From NCBI GenBank assembly GCA_963920765.1, contig OY987243.1, forward strand, positions 8,060,001 through 8,124,000: 64,000 bases of DNA, in the 5' to 3' direction. The notes beneath the pieces were generated by a model, which saw nothing but the letters and a program-made list of their open reading frames with translations, was not told where the DNA came from and did no database searches. The DNA comes from Ulota crispa (lineage: Eukaryota > Streptophyta > Bryopsida > Orthotrichales > Orthotrichaceae). A program made the translations under genes and the position numbers. Within the stretch, counting starts at the first letter, position 1, and every line of letters starts with the position of its first letter. Positions 1 through 12,446 of the stretch are shown here, in pieces.

Positions 1-3
1 AAA

Positions 4-3000
4 ATGAAGAGCTTCACGATGGTGCGAGAGGTTCTGGTGGCGATGGGTGTGATGAAGCCGCGCTTGAAACGTAAGGCGTCCGCCTCCAGCAGCTCGATGC
101 AGCTCAGCCACGCTTACAGCAGCGGCATCTTGCCTGCTCTCGGGAGTCGAGCCAGCATTAGCAGCCGCAACGTGGTCCTCAACAAACGTGTCATTCATCC
201 TCACAACCATCACTACAGGTGCGTCCATTGCTTTAAATCAACTGGTAGCTCACTCAAATCTCACAGACGTTGGTTTGCAAGGTCGTATCTTTGTACTAAA
301 GACCATGGTTTGAGAATTTCTGAAACCACAGAATTTGTAAAAAAATTCTTACTGAAAAGCGAGAACTAAGTCACTAAGTGTAACTTCTTATCAAATCAAG
401 TGGTTTCTGCACAAAAACGGTCATCGAAATACGGGACAGAGGTTGGATGATTGATAACATTATTAACGAACTGATGTGTTAAAAAAAGTCAATCTTGTTT
501 CACTTGCGGAATTCACGACATTGACACATTTACAAAGGGGCATCTGGAAACCTTCAATGTTTATTTCAGTGCTAGTTCTTAGAGCATTGTGCTTTTGAAG
601 GTCACGGTTGTGTAATTAAGAGAAAGGATACAAAATGGAAAGAAACAGATCAAGGTTAGGTTGGCTTTGTTCACTAACTTTTCACAGTTTTGGTGCTAAT
701 CTTGCTTTTGCAATTGGCTTCAGGTTGTGGTGTAATTGGTTGATAATTCTTGTTTTCTACTCGGCATGGGTTTCACCGTTCGAGTTTGGGTTCATCGAGA
801 ATCCACGAGGAACCCTTCTCGCAGCGGACATGGTTGTAAATGGCTTCTTTGGGGTGGATATCATTCTGACCTTCTTCGTAGCTTACCTCGACCAAGCCAC
901 ATTCTTAATGGTGGACAATCTCAAGAAAATCGCCAAACGGTAACCACCGAATTAGCCTTTCATTTGAAATTATCTCACAGATCAATTAGACTGCTTTTTT
1001 TTATTCCTTAGCCTCTTCGTTAAGGGAAAATTTGATGGATACCCCTGAAGTTTGCCATATTTGCATAGATACCCCTGCTTTTTTAGAAATTGCACAATTA
1101 CCCTTGGACCATACTTTTAGGCATTTTTTTGCTGTGCTTGTACTTCCTTCATGACAAATGTTGAAGAAGGGGACGCATTGAAGCAAAAAAGAAGCAACTT
1201 GCGCACAAAGGAAGAAGGGAAGTGGCATGCACAACACAGCAAACGCCTGATAATCTTGGTCCAAGTGTATTTGTGCAATTTCTGAAAAAGCAGGGGTATC
1301 TATGCAAATGGCAAACTTCAGGGGTATCCATCAAGTTTTCTCTTTCTTAAATTAGGGTTCAAAATCATGAGATTTTAAAGGATTGATGTGTGGTCGTATG
1401 TACTTCGCATGTGAACTTCTGTTGAAATTGTTGGGTGTGGGTACTATTGTGGCAGTTACTTCACGAGTATAGGGCTCGTCCTGGACGTGGCGTCTACGGT
1501 ACCCTTTGGAGTATTCTCGCTCATATTCACGGGGAAATATGGAACAGGCTTCGCCTACAGTCTCATCAATATGCTCCGACTCTGGCGTTTGCGCCGCGTC
1601 AGTGCCATGTTTTCCAGGTTAGTATCAATCTAAACGACCTATACCAGACTATTTTATTTGCGACCAGATTCTAGACTTAAGAGTTATCCTAAATATTTCT
1701 CCATTTTCATCTCCACCTAAGTATTTATGATACAATGGAAAACCAACCTACCGGATTTGTAAAAGTTGTGAACGGTAGCGACAAAGTGACAGAGGTCCCA
1801 CGAGTTGTATTCTTGCAAACACTAGGCTAGACTTGAACTGTGTGTTCTGTAAAGTTATAATTTTGAATTCTTTTCAAATGAGGATTCTGAGGTTTCTTTG
1901 TATGAAGCTAGAAGTGTTTTCTACTGCAGGTTTGAGAAGGATGTGCGGTTCAATTATTTCTGGACTCGCTGCATCAAACTCTTCCTGGTGTGTCTCTGTA
2001 CCGTAGGCTATGGCAGATAGGAAATGCACAGAAACAAATACCATGGCTACTTTGGGTGTCATAGCTCACACTTTTAGCTTCCAAATCTTTTGTTTGTTTT
2101 CAACGGTTGTGAGCTACGTGTTTCTTTCGAAAGCACGAGGCTTTTCATACACGCTTGAAAATGAGGCTCCCAGATTGTGGCCTACGGAGCACATGTCTGG
2201 TGTTCTGACACTTCTATCAGGTCTGGGGCTGTGATCCCAACTAAATTTTGACTTTTAGCTCAAGTGGCTAAAAACACTGCTAAAAAGCTAAAATTCTCAA
2301 ATTTAACACTGTAAAGTTCACAACTTTTTTAGCTGCAAATGTTTTTTGGTAGTAATACTGCGAAATATAGCCAGTTTAAAGATTACTGGGCTCTGGGGTC
2401 AAGCGAGTCAGAGCTGCCATGGCTGTGACATGGAGAAGTGCTGAAACGTGGCTGGTGATGGTGGTGGTGGTGATGTAGGTGACGGTGTTTGTGTGCCATT
2501 GTGCGGCGTGCTTTTATTATCTGCTGGCGGCGCGGCACCCCGTGAGCAAAGAGGCGGAGACATGGCTGGGCGCCACACTGCCCAACTTCCGCTCGGAGAC
2601 GCTATGGACCCGTTACGTGACCAGTATTTACTGGTCTATCACCACCTTGACAACCGTTGGCTATGGCGACCTGCACCCTGTCAATCAGGGCGAGATGGTG
2701 TACGACATTTTCTTCATGTTGATGAACTTGGCGCTCACCGCGTACATCATTGGCAACATGACCAACCTCATCACCCAGCTCACAGCGCGCACCCGAACCT
2801 ACGTAAGTGGGTGGCTCCATTGCTTGCATTAATGCATGCTCTTGTCAAGGGATTTGCATATGAATTCCCTGTGTCTTAACAGGGCTTAACAGGGAAATGT
2901 GAGACAGGGAAAAATCATAGACGAAATAGAAAGAAATGTTTAACAATTCACAGGGAAAAAGTGAAGTAGTCCTGAAATGACACAGGGAAAATTAAAAAAG

Positions 3001-6000
3001 TTTGCTGTTGCAGCTCATCCATCAATTTTTCCTGAAGTTGTTGATTTTGTTTGAAATGGGGGTGCTTGTTTTGTTGGCAGCGAGATTCGGTGCAATCAGT
3101 GACGGACTTCTCCACGCGGAACCAGTTGCCGCCAAAGTTGCATGAGCAGATGCTGGCTCACATGCAGCTCAAGTTCAAGACGGACAGCTTTCAACAGCAG
3201 GGCACCATGGCATCGCTGCCCAAAGCCATTCGCTCGTCTATTGCGCAGCACTTGTTTCTGGAGACGGTGGAGAAAGTGTACCTCTTTCAGGGCACCTCCT
3301 ACAATTTCCTCACTCAGCTGGTATGTAAATCTCATCATACCTAACAAAGGTTTATTGTTTGAAGCAATTGTGCAATGCCAAGTGTAGCGTGTTGCAACTG
3401 ATCACCAACAAGCGAAGGCGTTGATATTATATTTTATGATTAGGTCGCCGAGATGAAGGCCGAGTATTTTCCTCCGAGGGAAGAAATCATTCTTTATAAC
3501 CAGGCGCCTTCCGAGTTCTACATCGTCGTGAACGGCCAAGCTGTGAGTGCAGTTCATGCATTCCTCACATTCTTGTCGATGACTGATGTCTACAGCTCTA
3601 TAAACATTGGAAAGGGTACAAGGGAAGAAACTATGTAAACTATATCATCCTATGAAAATTAGACTTGTGTTACAAGTAATTACAAATACAGCATGTTAGT
3701 AAGGCCCATCATTCCAAAGAATGAATATGATATGTCTTGTAAAAGTTTGTGACATGTGAATCTTAGAATTGTGACTTTCTAAACTTATTTCTCAAACTTT
3801 TGATAACTGGGGATTATATTGAGGATGATATTAAGAATTGCACCCATTGGTTTTGTACAGAAGATTACATGAAATAAAACGTTGTAAAGGTGACATTTTT
3901 CTGTTTGGAGTAAATACAATTGCAGTTATGTGGGGTTGACATTCTTTTTGCGCTCGTGAGTGTTTTTGCAGGATGTTTTGACTATGAAGGATACATCCGA
4001 GCAGGTACATAAATCTTGGTAAAATTGTGTGTTTTTGAGAATCGTGTTCGGTTTACAAGGTTTGATTTACCACCTCGGGTATTTGGGACACATTTTTATT
4101 TTTTCTGTGCATGCAAACCCTGAATGGAGTATGCCTGCCTATTGTCAGATTTTGGTGACAGCCACAACAGGAGATGTGGTAGGCGAGATAGGAGTGCTGT
4201 GTTACATGCCACAGCCATTCACCGTACGCAGCAGGAAACTGTCGCAGCTCTTGCGCCTGGACCGCGCCGTGTTCATGAATGTGGTACAATCATTTCAGGA
4301 AGATGGGCAAAGAATTGTGGACAACCTCTTGCAGGTAGCATCCTCATTCATCTCGCACCAGCTTCTCTCACCAGGATTTTTATTAACATTCGATCTGTCC
4401 TTTCCTCTCAACTTCTAAACCTCACTCCTAGAGAATATTTGTCATGATTCGTGTGGAGGTCTCATCCTTATGCTTGCAACATGGTTGCCATGAAACGTGT
4501 TTCATATAAAAATTAGATTTTTCCTTTCAATCGGATAAATAGACGGGAAATTTTTTATGGATACCTCTGAAGTTTGCCATATTTGTATAGATACCCCTGG
4601 TTTTTCAGAAATTGCACAAATAACCTTGGGGAATAATTTTCAGACATTCATTTAGTTATGCATGTCACTTTTTCCTCCCTAGTGTGCACGCTACTTCTTT
4701 TCACTTGCTTTAAGATTGGTCATTAAGGAAGTAGCTTGCATAACAAAACAAATGCTTGAAAATTATGGTCCAAGGATATCTGTGCAATTTCTGAAAAACC
4801 AAGGGTATCTATACAAATATAGCAAACTTCAGGGGTATCCATGAAACTTTCCCTAAATATATAAGTTAAGAGAACAATTTAGTGATTTGACTGCAGTTCT
4901 TGTATCTTGCAAGGCTGATCTAATGAATGGTTATTTTGAAGTGCTAATCCCCTTCGATTTGACTTCATCTTTGCAAAATGAATGTCAATGTAACTGTGGG
5001 GCCATGTTTTTATAGTTGGAGCCTCTCTACATATGACGCCCAAAGAGGGAGAGGTCTGTGTGGTAAAATGGGTAGGGAAGAGCTTTGCTATGATGTTGTT
5101 CAAAAGGTTCTAAAACATCAATGCTGAAGTTGAGGTTTTTGATCTACTGAGTTTGTGAAGATGTGAGCTAAACGGGGAAAATCTCGAAATTTGGGGGGTG
5201 CGGCAGCGGCTCAGGGAGTCGGTGGATCCACGATTCGAGGAGCTTTCGCCCGAGATCGAGGCCCTGCTTGCTGATGGCGGCGACATGTCCATCAGTTTGT
5301 GTTCTTTGGCAGCGGGCGGAAACGCCGAGGTTATGGAGCAATTGTTGAACGATGGTGCCGACCCCGACAAGGCTGATTACAGTGGTCGAACGCCTTTGAT
5401 TATAGCGTCCACCAAAGGGTATCTCGAATGCGTGAAGGTGCTCTTACAGCACAATGCCGATGCCAACAAAGCAGGTAAGGTAGGAGGTTCTAAAAGCGTG
5501 CAGGCTCTAAAATGGTGCATCTCCTCAAATATACTTTCTTTTGTACATGTTGTTTTTCATAGCCCTTCAACAATGTACAAAGTACTGTACATTTTAGAAT
5601 GTGAACCATTTTAGAGCCCTATAGCCTTCCCTATGGCCTTTCCACTTCAAAATTTCATAACTAATTTCACAAAGTTCCAAAAAATATGAAACTACTTGGG
5701 TTAGATGCCAATTCCTCTTGTCTTTCAAGGAAAATTTACTGAAAACACCATATTCATTAAATTGGGAAAACCAGATTCCCGAGTTGTACTTCACCTTAAC
5801 CATTTAACTCGGTTTAAGGTGCTTACCTTAAACCTAGTTCATTCCCAAAATCAGGGTTTCTTCCCAAATTGACGAATATGAACTTGAGAAGTTTCACCTC
5901 CCCAGATTCCGCCCTTAGATGATCCATTCATGAGCCTCCTACCTTATTGTACAGGATTCTAGTACTGTTGTAGCGAACTGATGTCATCTCTTACAGTGAG

Positions 6001-9000
6001 CCTTGTCACCAACAGCATTTCGTCTCCTCCCAGACACCTCCAGTTTACAAGTTCTGCGGAAACATGTCTATGGCCACTTATTTTGAATAGAAAATAGGGG
6101 GATTGTCTGCTATCTATTTCTTCAACAGTAGCCTGTGAAAATTTGACATAATTGGACGCACTAGCACTCTGTGTGGTGATCTGAGCTTGCGCTTGGTGCA
6201 GATGTGGACGGGAAAGTCCCGTTGGTGGAAGCGCTCATCGCCCGCGACCCTGCCACGGTAAAGCTTTTGTGGGAGAACGGCGCTACTTTGCAAAATGCTG
6301 ACAAGGGGCAGCTCATGGGCCAAGCGGTGCAAGATTGCAACATCGACCTCATCCAGGACTTCCTGAAGTACGGTGCCAGCATCGACGAGAGTGACGGTGA
6401 CGGCCTCACCCCTCTCCACGTCGCGGTGATACACGGCCTAGTGCCCATGGCGAAGTTTTTGTTGTCTAAAGGTGCAAATCCTACCAAAGCGAGCGATGGC
6501 CTCCCTACTCCTCTCCAACTCGCGGAACAGAACGTTGAAAACCCGGACTTGGCTAAGGTACTCATGTCGTATGTGAGTGGAGCGGAAATGGGGCCAGTAG
6601 TAGTACGTGATGAACTCAAAGATATCATAAACCCTGCCACTCCTCAGAAAACGTCGCCCTATGGCAGTGGAAATGACATCTCCAGAGACGCGGCTCCCTC
6701 CAAACGATTAAAGAAAACGCTCAGCGTTGAGTTTCTAATGCCCCAGGTAAGCATCACTCCAACATGGTACTTCATTTGCCCCTATTTGCATGCAAGAGTC
6801 GTTCACAAACAGCGTTCACTAGCTTGTTTCGTGAGTGTGGACATGAAACTTGAAATTTTTCCTAGGTAAGGGAGGAGGCTCATGCATGGAGCATCTAAGG
6901 GCTGAAACTGAATTTTGGGGAGGTGAAAGTTCCTGAAATATTTTTCAGTCTTGAAAGACAAGGAATTGGCATCTAACCCAAGTTGTTTCATATTTTTTGG
7001 AACTTTTGGAGCTTTGTGAAATTAGTTATGAAATTTTGAAGTTCAAATGGTTTAGGGCTCTAAACCGCCGACCTCCTCAAATGTACATTTCTTGTAAATT
7101 GTTAAAGACTATGAAAAACTACATTTGAGGAGGTGGACGGTTTTAAAGCCTTGGCGCTTTTAGAACCTCCTACCTTAGAGGGTATCAATCTGTCTAAAAC
7201 TGTTAGGTACCTGATTACGTCTCCTACCGACTGACCTTACTTGCCAACGGCAACTAGTCTCTTCCAACATGATTAATTGACCTTCGATTATTGGCTAAAT
7301 GATCAAGACCCCTCAGCCTTGAATCAGTTGAATGGGACTCGGATTGTGAGCTATCACTAATCGTGCTTAAAACCTCCACCTTTGAAAGATTGCATATGAA
7401 ATCATTGTAGTTACCCTGAATGAAAAAACGAGTTGATCTTGAGAGATGTTGTCAGGATCTTGTACACACGTGATCACTGCTCAGCTCCAGGTGATTTTCT
7501 CCCAAAGATTATACTCGTACACTTGTCAAAGTGCTGAAAGGATTAAAGACTTGAGCAGAGATGGAACTTGAATGCTGTGAGTTGCACGATGTGCAGCCTG
7601 AGTCGCCAGTGCGGGCGAAAAGGACTGCTTTGAGTCGAAACTCCCAGAAACATCCGGCGATCAACACGTTGATGCAGAAGCAGTCGGCGCGGGGTCGACG
7701 AACCGGCTCCTTGGGACACAAGGCGTTGCAGCAGCTGAACATCAACCCGTGGGGTCGGAGGAGGAGCGTCGACGCCGATTCCAATGCCGGGGTTCAACGC
7801 GGTCGCGACGCATCCGCAGCGCCCAAGCGTGTGACCATTCATCCGTTCCATCCCAAGCGGAGAGAAGCGTTTTCAGCGTCGGTAGTGGGCAAGTTGGTCA
7901 CCATGCCCCCGTCCATCTCTGAGCTCCTTCAAATTGCAAGTACGTGGCTCCTCACCAATACTCTCAAATCTAATCTTTCGTCATACACTACTCGTGTTGC
8001 TTATCACTCTGCTAAATAGCCTAAGATTTCTCCATCTAACCTCATTTTCGGAAAATTTGATGGATTCCCCTGAAGTTTGAGGTATTTGTACAGATACCCC
8101 TGATTTTTTAGAAATTGCACAAACGCCCTTGGACCATAAAGTTTAGGCAAACGCCACATTACGTAAATTGGGCAGAATTGTACAAAGCGGGACTTCTGGC
8201 TGTTTTTTCTAGAGAACACCATATTCATTCAATTGGGAATCCGTTAACTGTTTTCCAATTAAATGAGATATAAATCTTCCAAAAATATGCTCTTTTTGGA
8301 CAGAACGTTCATTACCTTCTGAAATTTGGGACAAAAAGTTCATTAACTTCTGAAATTTTGGACAGAGTTCATTAGCTAGGTTTGAGGTGACCTCCCCAAT
8401 TCAAATTGAGGTGACTATTTTGGATTGAGGTGAGGTACAAAATGGTACCTTTGTTTTCCCCAATTTACCTAATATGATGTTGGCTTTTTTTGTTTTGTTG
8501 TGCACACCATTTTCTTCTCCCTTTGTGCGCATGCAAAACAAGAAAGAAAGAGCGTGCTCACAAAGGGAGAAGGAAGTGGCATACACAACAAAAAAAATTG
8601 CCTAAAATTTATGATCCAAGGGTATTTGTGCAATTTCTGAAAAATCAGGGGTATCAGTACAAATACCGCAAACTTCAGGGGTATCCATCAAATTTTCTCT
8701 TGTTAATAAATGACATGACATAAATCTAATTTACAAGAATGAGCAAAAAGAGTTGCCGCTTACTTGAGCTCTATGTGGAATGCTATACACACCTGAAATA
8801 ATGTGATTTCAAACTACACCATTCATTCTAATTGGTATCGTCTATGCTCTATGAAGCACCAAAACGGTGTGCCAAGAGAATAAACTGAACTTTTGTTTGA
8901 TAAATATTATACCTTGGAACCGTTGCTAAGAAGGTTTTGAACAGTGACCACTGACCAGTCCAAGATCTGACAAACACAAATGGTGTCCTGTTTGTAGCAA

Positions 9001-10419
9001 TATTAGCATATAATTTCTAAATTAGTATTCGAAGTCCTACAAGTTAGTGTATCATACGTTAAATAGAATAAACTGCTGAACTTTCTTGAAGCAGATTAGA
9101 AACTCGTTGCCTTAATTGCATCACAAAGTGTCATAAATGCAATGGATTGTTTTAGGCTATTCTCTCATCCCTTGGTGCACATGATATTGCTTGAAAACAT
9201 AAACCTCAGACACGCAGCTGATTAACTTTGGTCAATTCTATCGAAGGTTTGTTGTGGTTCTAGCTCACCTGTGTCTTGATGTGGTACATTCAAAGATTGA
9301 CGGAATCTCCACAACCGCCATACAGTCAAGGGAAAATGGACTTTAAGTTATAAGGTAAAGCTTGTTGCTCCGACTTGCAACACTAATAGACTGTTGGAAT
9401 TGTTTGGATTGTAGATACGCGGTACCAGAATCAGGCAACGAGAGTGCTCAATGAGGAAGCAGCTGAGGTTGACGATGTCGCAGTGGTCAGGGACAACGAC
9501 CACTTGTATGTGATTTCCGAGACCCAAGCACAGCCTGAACCACAAAGTGAGTCACTGTTACTACTGCCCCAGCCTTCACATGGCTTACCCTCTTACTCTC
9601 TGTATTTTTGAGTGCCACCATAATTTGCAGAGGCTATTTTTGTAACCCGCATGTATAAGCCTACAACTGGGGCAAGGCCAGTGATTAGCCAGTTGTAGGC
9701 TTGTACTGCAAAAAAAAACGACCAATAGGTGTCACCTGCTTGGTAAGCGGTTACAACTGACAAATCGGTGACGCTTGTTTGCTTAAAAAAGAACTGGTGA
9801 GAAAGGAGTTCACAAGTCATAAACCTGGCTGCAGCTGGGACCATGGTTGTCACATTGGACTGCCCGTCCGTCTCCTTGCCTGTACGTCCAAAGTGCCCGA
9901 TTGGGCTCATGATCCCTCTCATGTACTCAACTCATAGTTGACTGCAAAAAATGATAAAAAATGATGAAAAAACTTACTTCGAGCGTGCTAGTGACACTCA
10001 TTGTTGCCAACATGAAACCAGACTGAACTTAAATCCATATCATGTATTAAAAATAAAAAATAGTAATCTGATTCTTCTTTTTTTAGGTCAAAAATCCTTA
10101 AAATGTCCTAAAAAACAAGAGAGGATAGACACGTTTGTACGTGCCGTCCATTTTGTGCATCCGCTTGTGTTGTCTGGTAGCCAAATCTCACCCACAGTAA
10201 CAACCATGGCTGCGACGGAGACTTTTCATTCTGGCTGTGAGGATTGTATGCGTGGAATCATCTTGCAACAAGCTCACGTTGAGGTTGATTGCGAGGAGAC
10301 TGGCTATTTAAGAAGTTTTTTTTCTGTTTTCTTTGGATGCAGGTTTTGATGCTGGTGAATTGATTGCAAACCTGCAATCGATTATCACAGCTTTGTCCAC
10401 GACAAAGTCGTCACAGTAG
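4..10419 (+). CDS. AKT: AKT-type Shaker K+ channel, 14 exons, 977 aa
   Basis: Voltage-gated inward-rectifier-type K+ channel of the plasma membrane. Exons: 4-218, 724-939, 1456-1617, 1930-1987, 2479-2802, 3081-3320, 3444-3542, 3972-4004, 4149-4334, 5207-5474, 6202-6746, 7561-7939, 9415-9546, 10343-10419. All introns are GT-AG and all phases match. S1 lies near residues 77-96, S2 near 105-127, S3 near 146-168, S4 near 180-198 (RLWRLRR), the pore filter TVGYGD at 276-281 and S6 near 291-314. A cNMP-binding domain (about 395-511, GEIGVL and PQPFTVR) is followed by ankyrin repeats (about 535-700), a basic linker and a KHA domain (about 872-955, [11 protein letters not shown]). [10 protein letters not shown] and [13 protein letters not shown] recall AKT2, other parts AKT1, so the subclade is open. 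The ATG at 4 opens the visible frame, but an upstream start outside the window is possible. Exon 8 is only 33 bp. Exon 12 uses an unusual GAG acceptor. Confidence 0.93.
1024..1343. mobile_element. MITE-A copy 1 in AKT intron 2
   Basis: A 320-bp element with inverted ends: GGGAAAATTTGATGGATACC on the left, its complement on the right. The arms share GAAGTTTGCCATATTTG and AAATTGCACAA blocks with the three other MITE-A copies. No coding capacity. It lies wholly inside intron 2 (940-1455). Confidence 0.85.
4545..4853. mobile_element. MITE-A copy 2 in AKT intron 9
   Basis: A 309-bp inverted-repeat element with the MITE-A ends (left GGGAAATTTTTTATGG, right CCATGAAACTTTCCC) and the same internal ATACCCCTG and AGAAATTGCACAA blocks as copy 1. 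It fills part of the intron between exons 9 and 10. Confidence 0.85.
5475..5946 (+). mobile_element. MITE-F' copy 1 at the AKT intron 10 donor, with nested MITE-B
   Basis: The left end TAAGGTAGGAGGTTCTAAAA begins one base after the exon 10 boundary; the right end is GAGCCTCCTACCTTA. TA occurs at both edges, as for a TA target duplication. The 5' splice site GTAAGG is thus partly made of transposon sequence. A MITE-B is nested at 5744-5883. A second copy in inverted orientation sits in intron 11. Confidence 0.8.
5744..5883. mobile_element. Short MITE-B nested in MITE-F'
   Basis: Starts AACACCATATTCATTAAATT and ends CCCAAATTGACGAATATG. About 140 bp, close in layout to the 120-bp copy at 29349. 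Aligning with the intron 11 MITE-F' copy shows the interruption. Confidence 0.75.
6866..7176 (-). mobile_element. MITE-F' copy 2 in AKT intron 11, inverted
   Basis: Left end GTAAGGGAGGAGGCTCATG matches the complement of the right end of the intron 10 copy. Right end AGAACCTCCTACCTTA matches the complement of that copy's left end. Internal blocks, such as the CTTGGGTTAGATGCCAATTC complement, also align, so the two copies are inverted with respect to each other and flank exon 11. Confidence 0.8.
8050..8700. mobile_element. MITE-A copy 3 in AKT intron 12, split by MITE-B
   Basis: The left arm at 8050-8148 (GGAAAATTTGATGG, GAAATTGCACAAACGCCC) and the right arm at about 8482-8700 (CAATTTCTGAAAAATCAGGG, ending CCATCAAATTTTC) are MITE-A. 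Without the inserted MITE-B, the element is about 320 bp, the same as the other copies. Confidence 0.82.
8149..8481. mobile_element. MITE-B, long subtype, nested in MITE-A
   Basis: Starts AACGCCACATTACGTAAATT and ends CAATTTACCTAATATGATGTT. Internally nearly the same as the long-subtype copy at 14393-14693 (shared CCAAAAATATGCTCTTTTTG and TCAATTCAAATTGAGGTG). The flanks (AGGC/GGCT) do not give a clean target duplication. Confidence 0.8.
9842..10208. mobile_element. MITE-E copy 1 in AKT intron 13
   Basis: Ends CATGGTTGTCACATTGGAC and AGTAACAACCATG. Flanking 8-mers GCTGGGAC (9834-9841) and GCTGCGAC (10209-10216) match at 7 of 8, consistent with a hAT-type target duplication. 367 bp, no coding capacity. 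Confidence 0.85.
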
Positions 10420-11941
10420 CTGCTACATACCCTCTTAGTGTATTAGAAAGGGTTTAGTAGGATAACCCTCATTTTCCTCGTGATCTCGGTGAGTCACAGA
10501 GGTACATAGCCTTGATTTAGCTTCGAAGAAAGGAACATGTCTGAAAGTCGTCTTTGACCTTTCAGCCCATTATTAGTTTTTTGAGTACATAGTCCATTTG
10601 GAGATCTGAATATGAGTATTTAGCAATGAAAGTTGCAAGGCATAAGTGATTCAGAAGATTAGTGATGTCGTCGTGTTTAGTGAACTAGACAACCGAGTAA
10701 GCTTTGGAGTAGTTTCCCCGTAGTTGTGGTTGTTCCAAACGTGAGGGCAGGTTAAAAAAATATCTGAAGTTGAGAAATTATGCAAAATAATAACAGAGTA
10801 ATATCTGAAGACTAACAACCTATTCATCTTCTGGGGAAAACTGTAAGTAAAATATTAGAATATTCACAATTTTATTCTTCACAATTATACAACATCCCGA
10901 TAACACATTCTAGTGCGTTGTAATCCACATAATCTTGCATATAAAATCAGCGTTTAGTTTCTGTTTCTATAATAACAATAGATTTACTCAAATGCTAATA
11001 CATTATAGGGATGGACAACTCCCTCCACTGGGGCTGCTTTTAACTTGTAGTACATCGGATAATGCTGGTGCCAGTAATCGTTGTATTCACACAAACGGTA
11101 CATGGCGCATAAAAATTTATCCAACGCGATGTTTTGCCAAACTCATTCAAGACTCAGAAAGGGTTTCTTCCGATTGAAAAAATTGTGCGTACAAAAGTAG
11201 ACCAAAACAAACAATAACGAGAGAAGTTGATTGATTCCCGTTATATGTAAGAAGCACACCCCTAGCACCACAAGCACACATATCATAAATACCATGCTGA
11301 GTATTTCGAAAATTAGACTAGACTCCGTAATGTTGCATGATTTGTGGGACAATAAACATCTCTATAAACTCATATTTACTGTGGGATCACGCTCGTTTGG
11401 GTTCAAAAGTTGTAGTAATCAAAGTCAACAATTGTTCTCGAGTTGTTGTTAACAATGGCTATGTCTCGAACTGCTGTGCATGAAAACCTCCCGAGTCATG
11501 GAGAATAACGCCAGCACACATACACACACCACCGCGACAATCTACTGCGAAACTGAGCAAGACGACCATACATCAATCCTCTAAGCACCACGATTGTACA
11601 AACACAGAAGCAAATTCAAAGAATGCCGGGATTTCCCCGGTAAAATGATCTCGTCAATACAATCATAACAAAGAATTCTACTGTCTAAGCTGCCCACTCA
11701 CGTACTCTGAGGTTGTTCTAATCCCAGGTCTCGCGTTATTTAACAGAATGAACAGACAATAATTCTTAGGTTCCCTCTCGAAATCTTCGAAATCTTCCAA
11801 TAGGCACCTTTTCAACATCTAGATAGAATAGAACTAGCAAATGTAGCTAGTCAAAAACATCATCAATGCATCGATGTTAATACTAGCTAAGTATCCCTGA
11901 AGGACTGGAACGCAATTCAGTCTTATAAGAAACAGTACAGA
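10420..11941. other. Intergenic, no gene seen
   Basis: This is the 3' flank of the channel gene. Only short open frames without recognisable domains occur, and no MITE family described here is present. It probably includes the channel 3' UTR, whose end I cannot place. Confidence 0.6.
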
Positions 11942-12035
11942 TTAAGCTGCTGCAAATGCGCAGCTCACTTTCTGCACAATATAACCTGCAACTTTGGCTA
12001 TGCATGTTTCGGCATCGTCAGTACTACATGGCATT

Positions 12036-12446
12036 TCAGCCATGAGTCGGATAAAAACAATCTTCGAAGTGATACATGTCCTCGGTCTCTGGACTTTTAC
12101 CATGACCTTCCCCAGTGCTTGCGTCGTGAAGAGGCTCAGGCTCGGTAGAATCTGAGTCCAATAGTGCAGGAGAGTTCTCGTCACCAAAATGATATGCCTC
12201 GTCATCAAAATGATATGCCGAGGCCACACGGGACGTCGGCCTTCGATCTGAGTTGCATTTGGGGCAGTTCGGTCCCTGGCAGTAATGATTCGGGGTTCGT
12301 ATGGAATCAGGATAAAAGACCACAGACTTTCTGTTACAGTATGGGTGAGGACAGGATCTCCCGAGGCAATGGTGTGCACCGGGTGTGGCATCAGGGTGTG
12401 ACACCGGAAACCAATTCTGCTGAGCAGTTCGGGACTCCATGATCAT
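12036..12446 (-). CDS. Cys-motif protein 1 (unknown family), 136 aa
   Basis: I do not recognise this protein. The start chosen is the ATG of MIMESRTAQQ. Two Cys/His units lie in the N-terminal half: HPD...HHC-LGRS-C-PHPY-CN and YPD...HYC-QGPN-CPK-CN. They match units in the predicted genes at 53 kb and 57.5 kb. The C-terminal half is acidic and low-complexity, with three YHF-(D/G/E)-D/E repeats (AYHFDDEA, AYHFGDE, MYHFEDC). No signal peptide or membrane helix is visible. A TATA-like stretch lies about 175 bp upstream. Spaced Cys and His suggest metal binding, which is inference. A frame just downstream (to 11942) holds KVSC-like sequence faintly resembling part of the 57.5 kb protein, so an unseen intron or frameshift at the 3' end is possible. 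Confidence 0.5.
   Translation of the reverse strand: MIMESRTAQQNWFPVSHPDATPGAHHCLGRSCPHPYCNRKSVVFYPDSIRTPNHYCQGPNCPKCNSDRRPTSRVASAYHFDDEAYHFGDENSPALLDSDSTEPEPLHDASTGEGHGKSPETEDMYHFEDCFYPTHG

Noticed and set aside
635-943. Open frame starting before exon 2 of the channel
   Set aside because: It includes intron 1 sequence; the acceptor at 723 joins exon 1 in frame and matches the family.
9593-10349. Open frames on both strands in the last channel intron
   Set aside because: They lie mostly within MITE-E, and other MITE-E copies do not preserve the frames.
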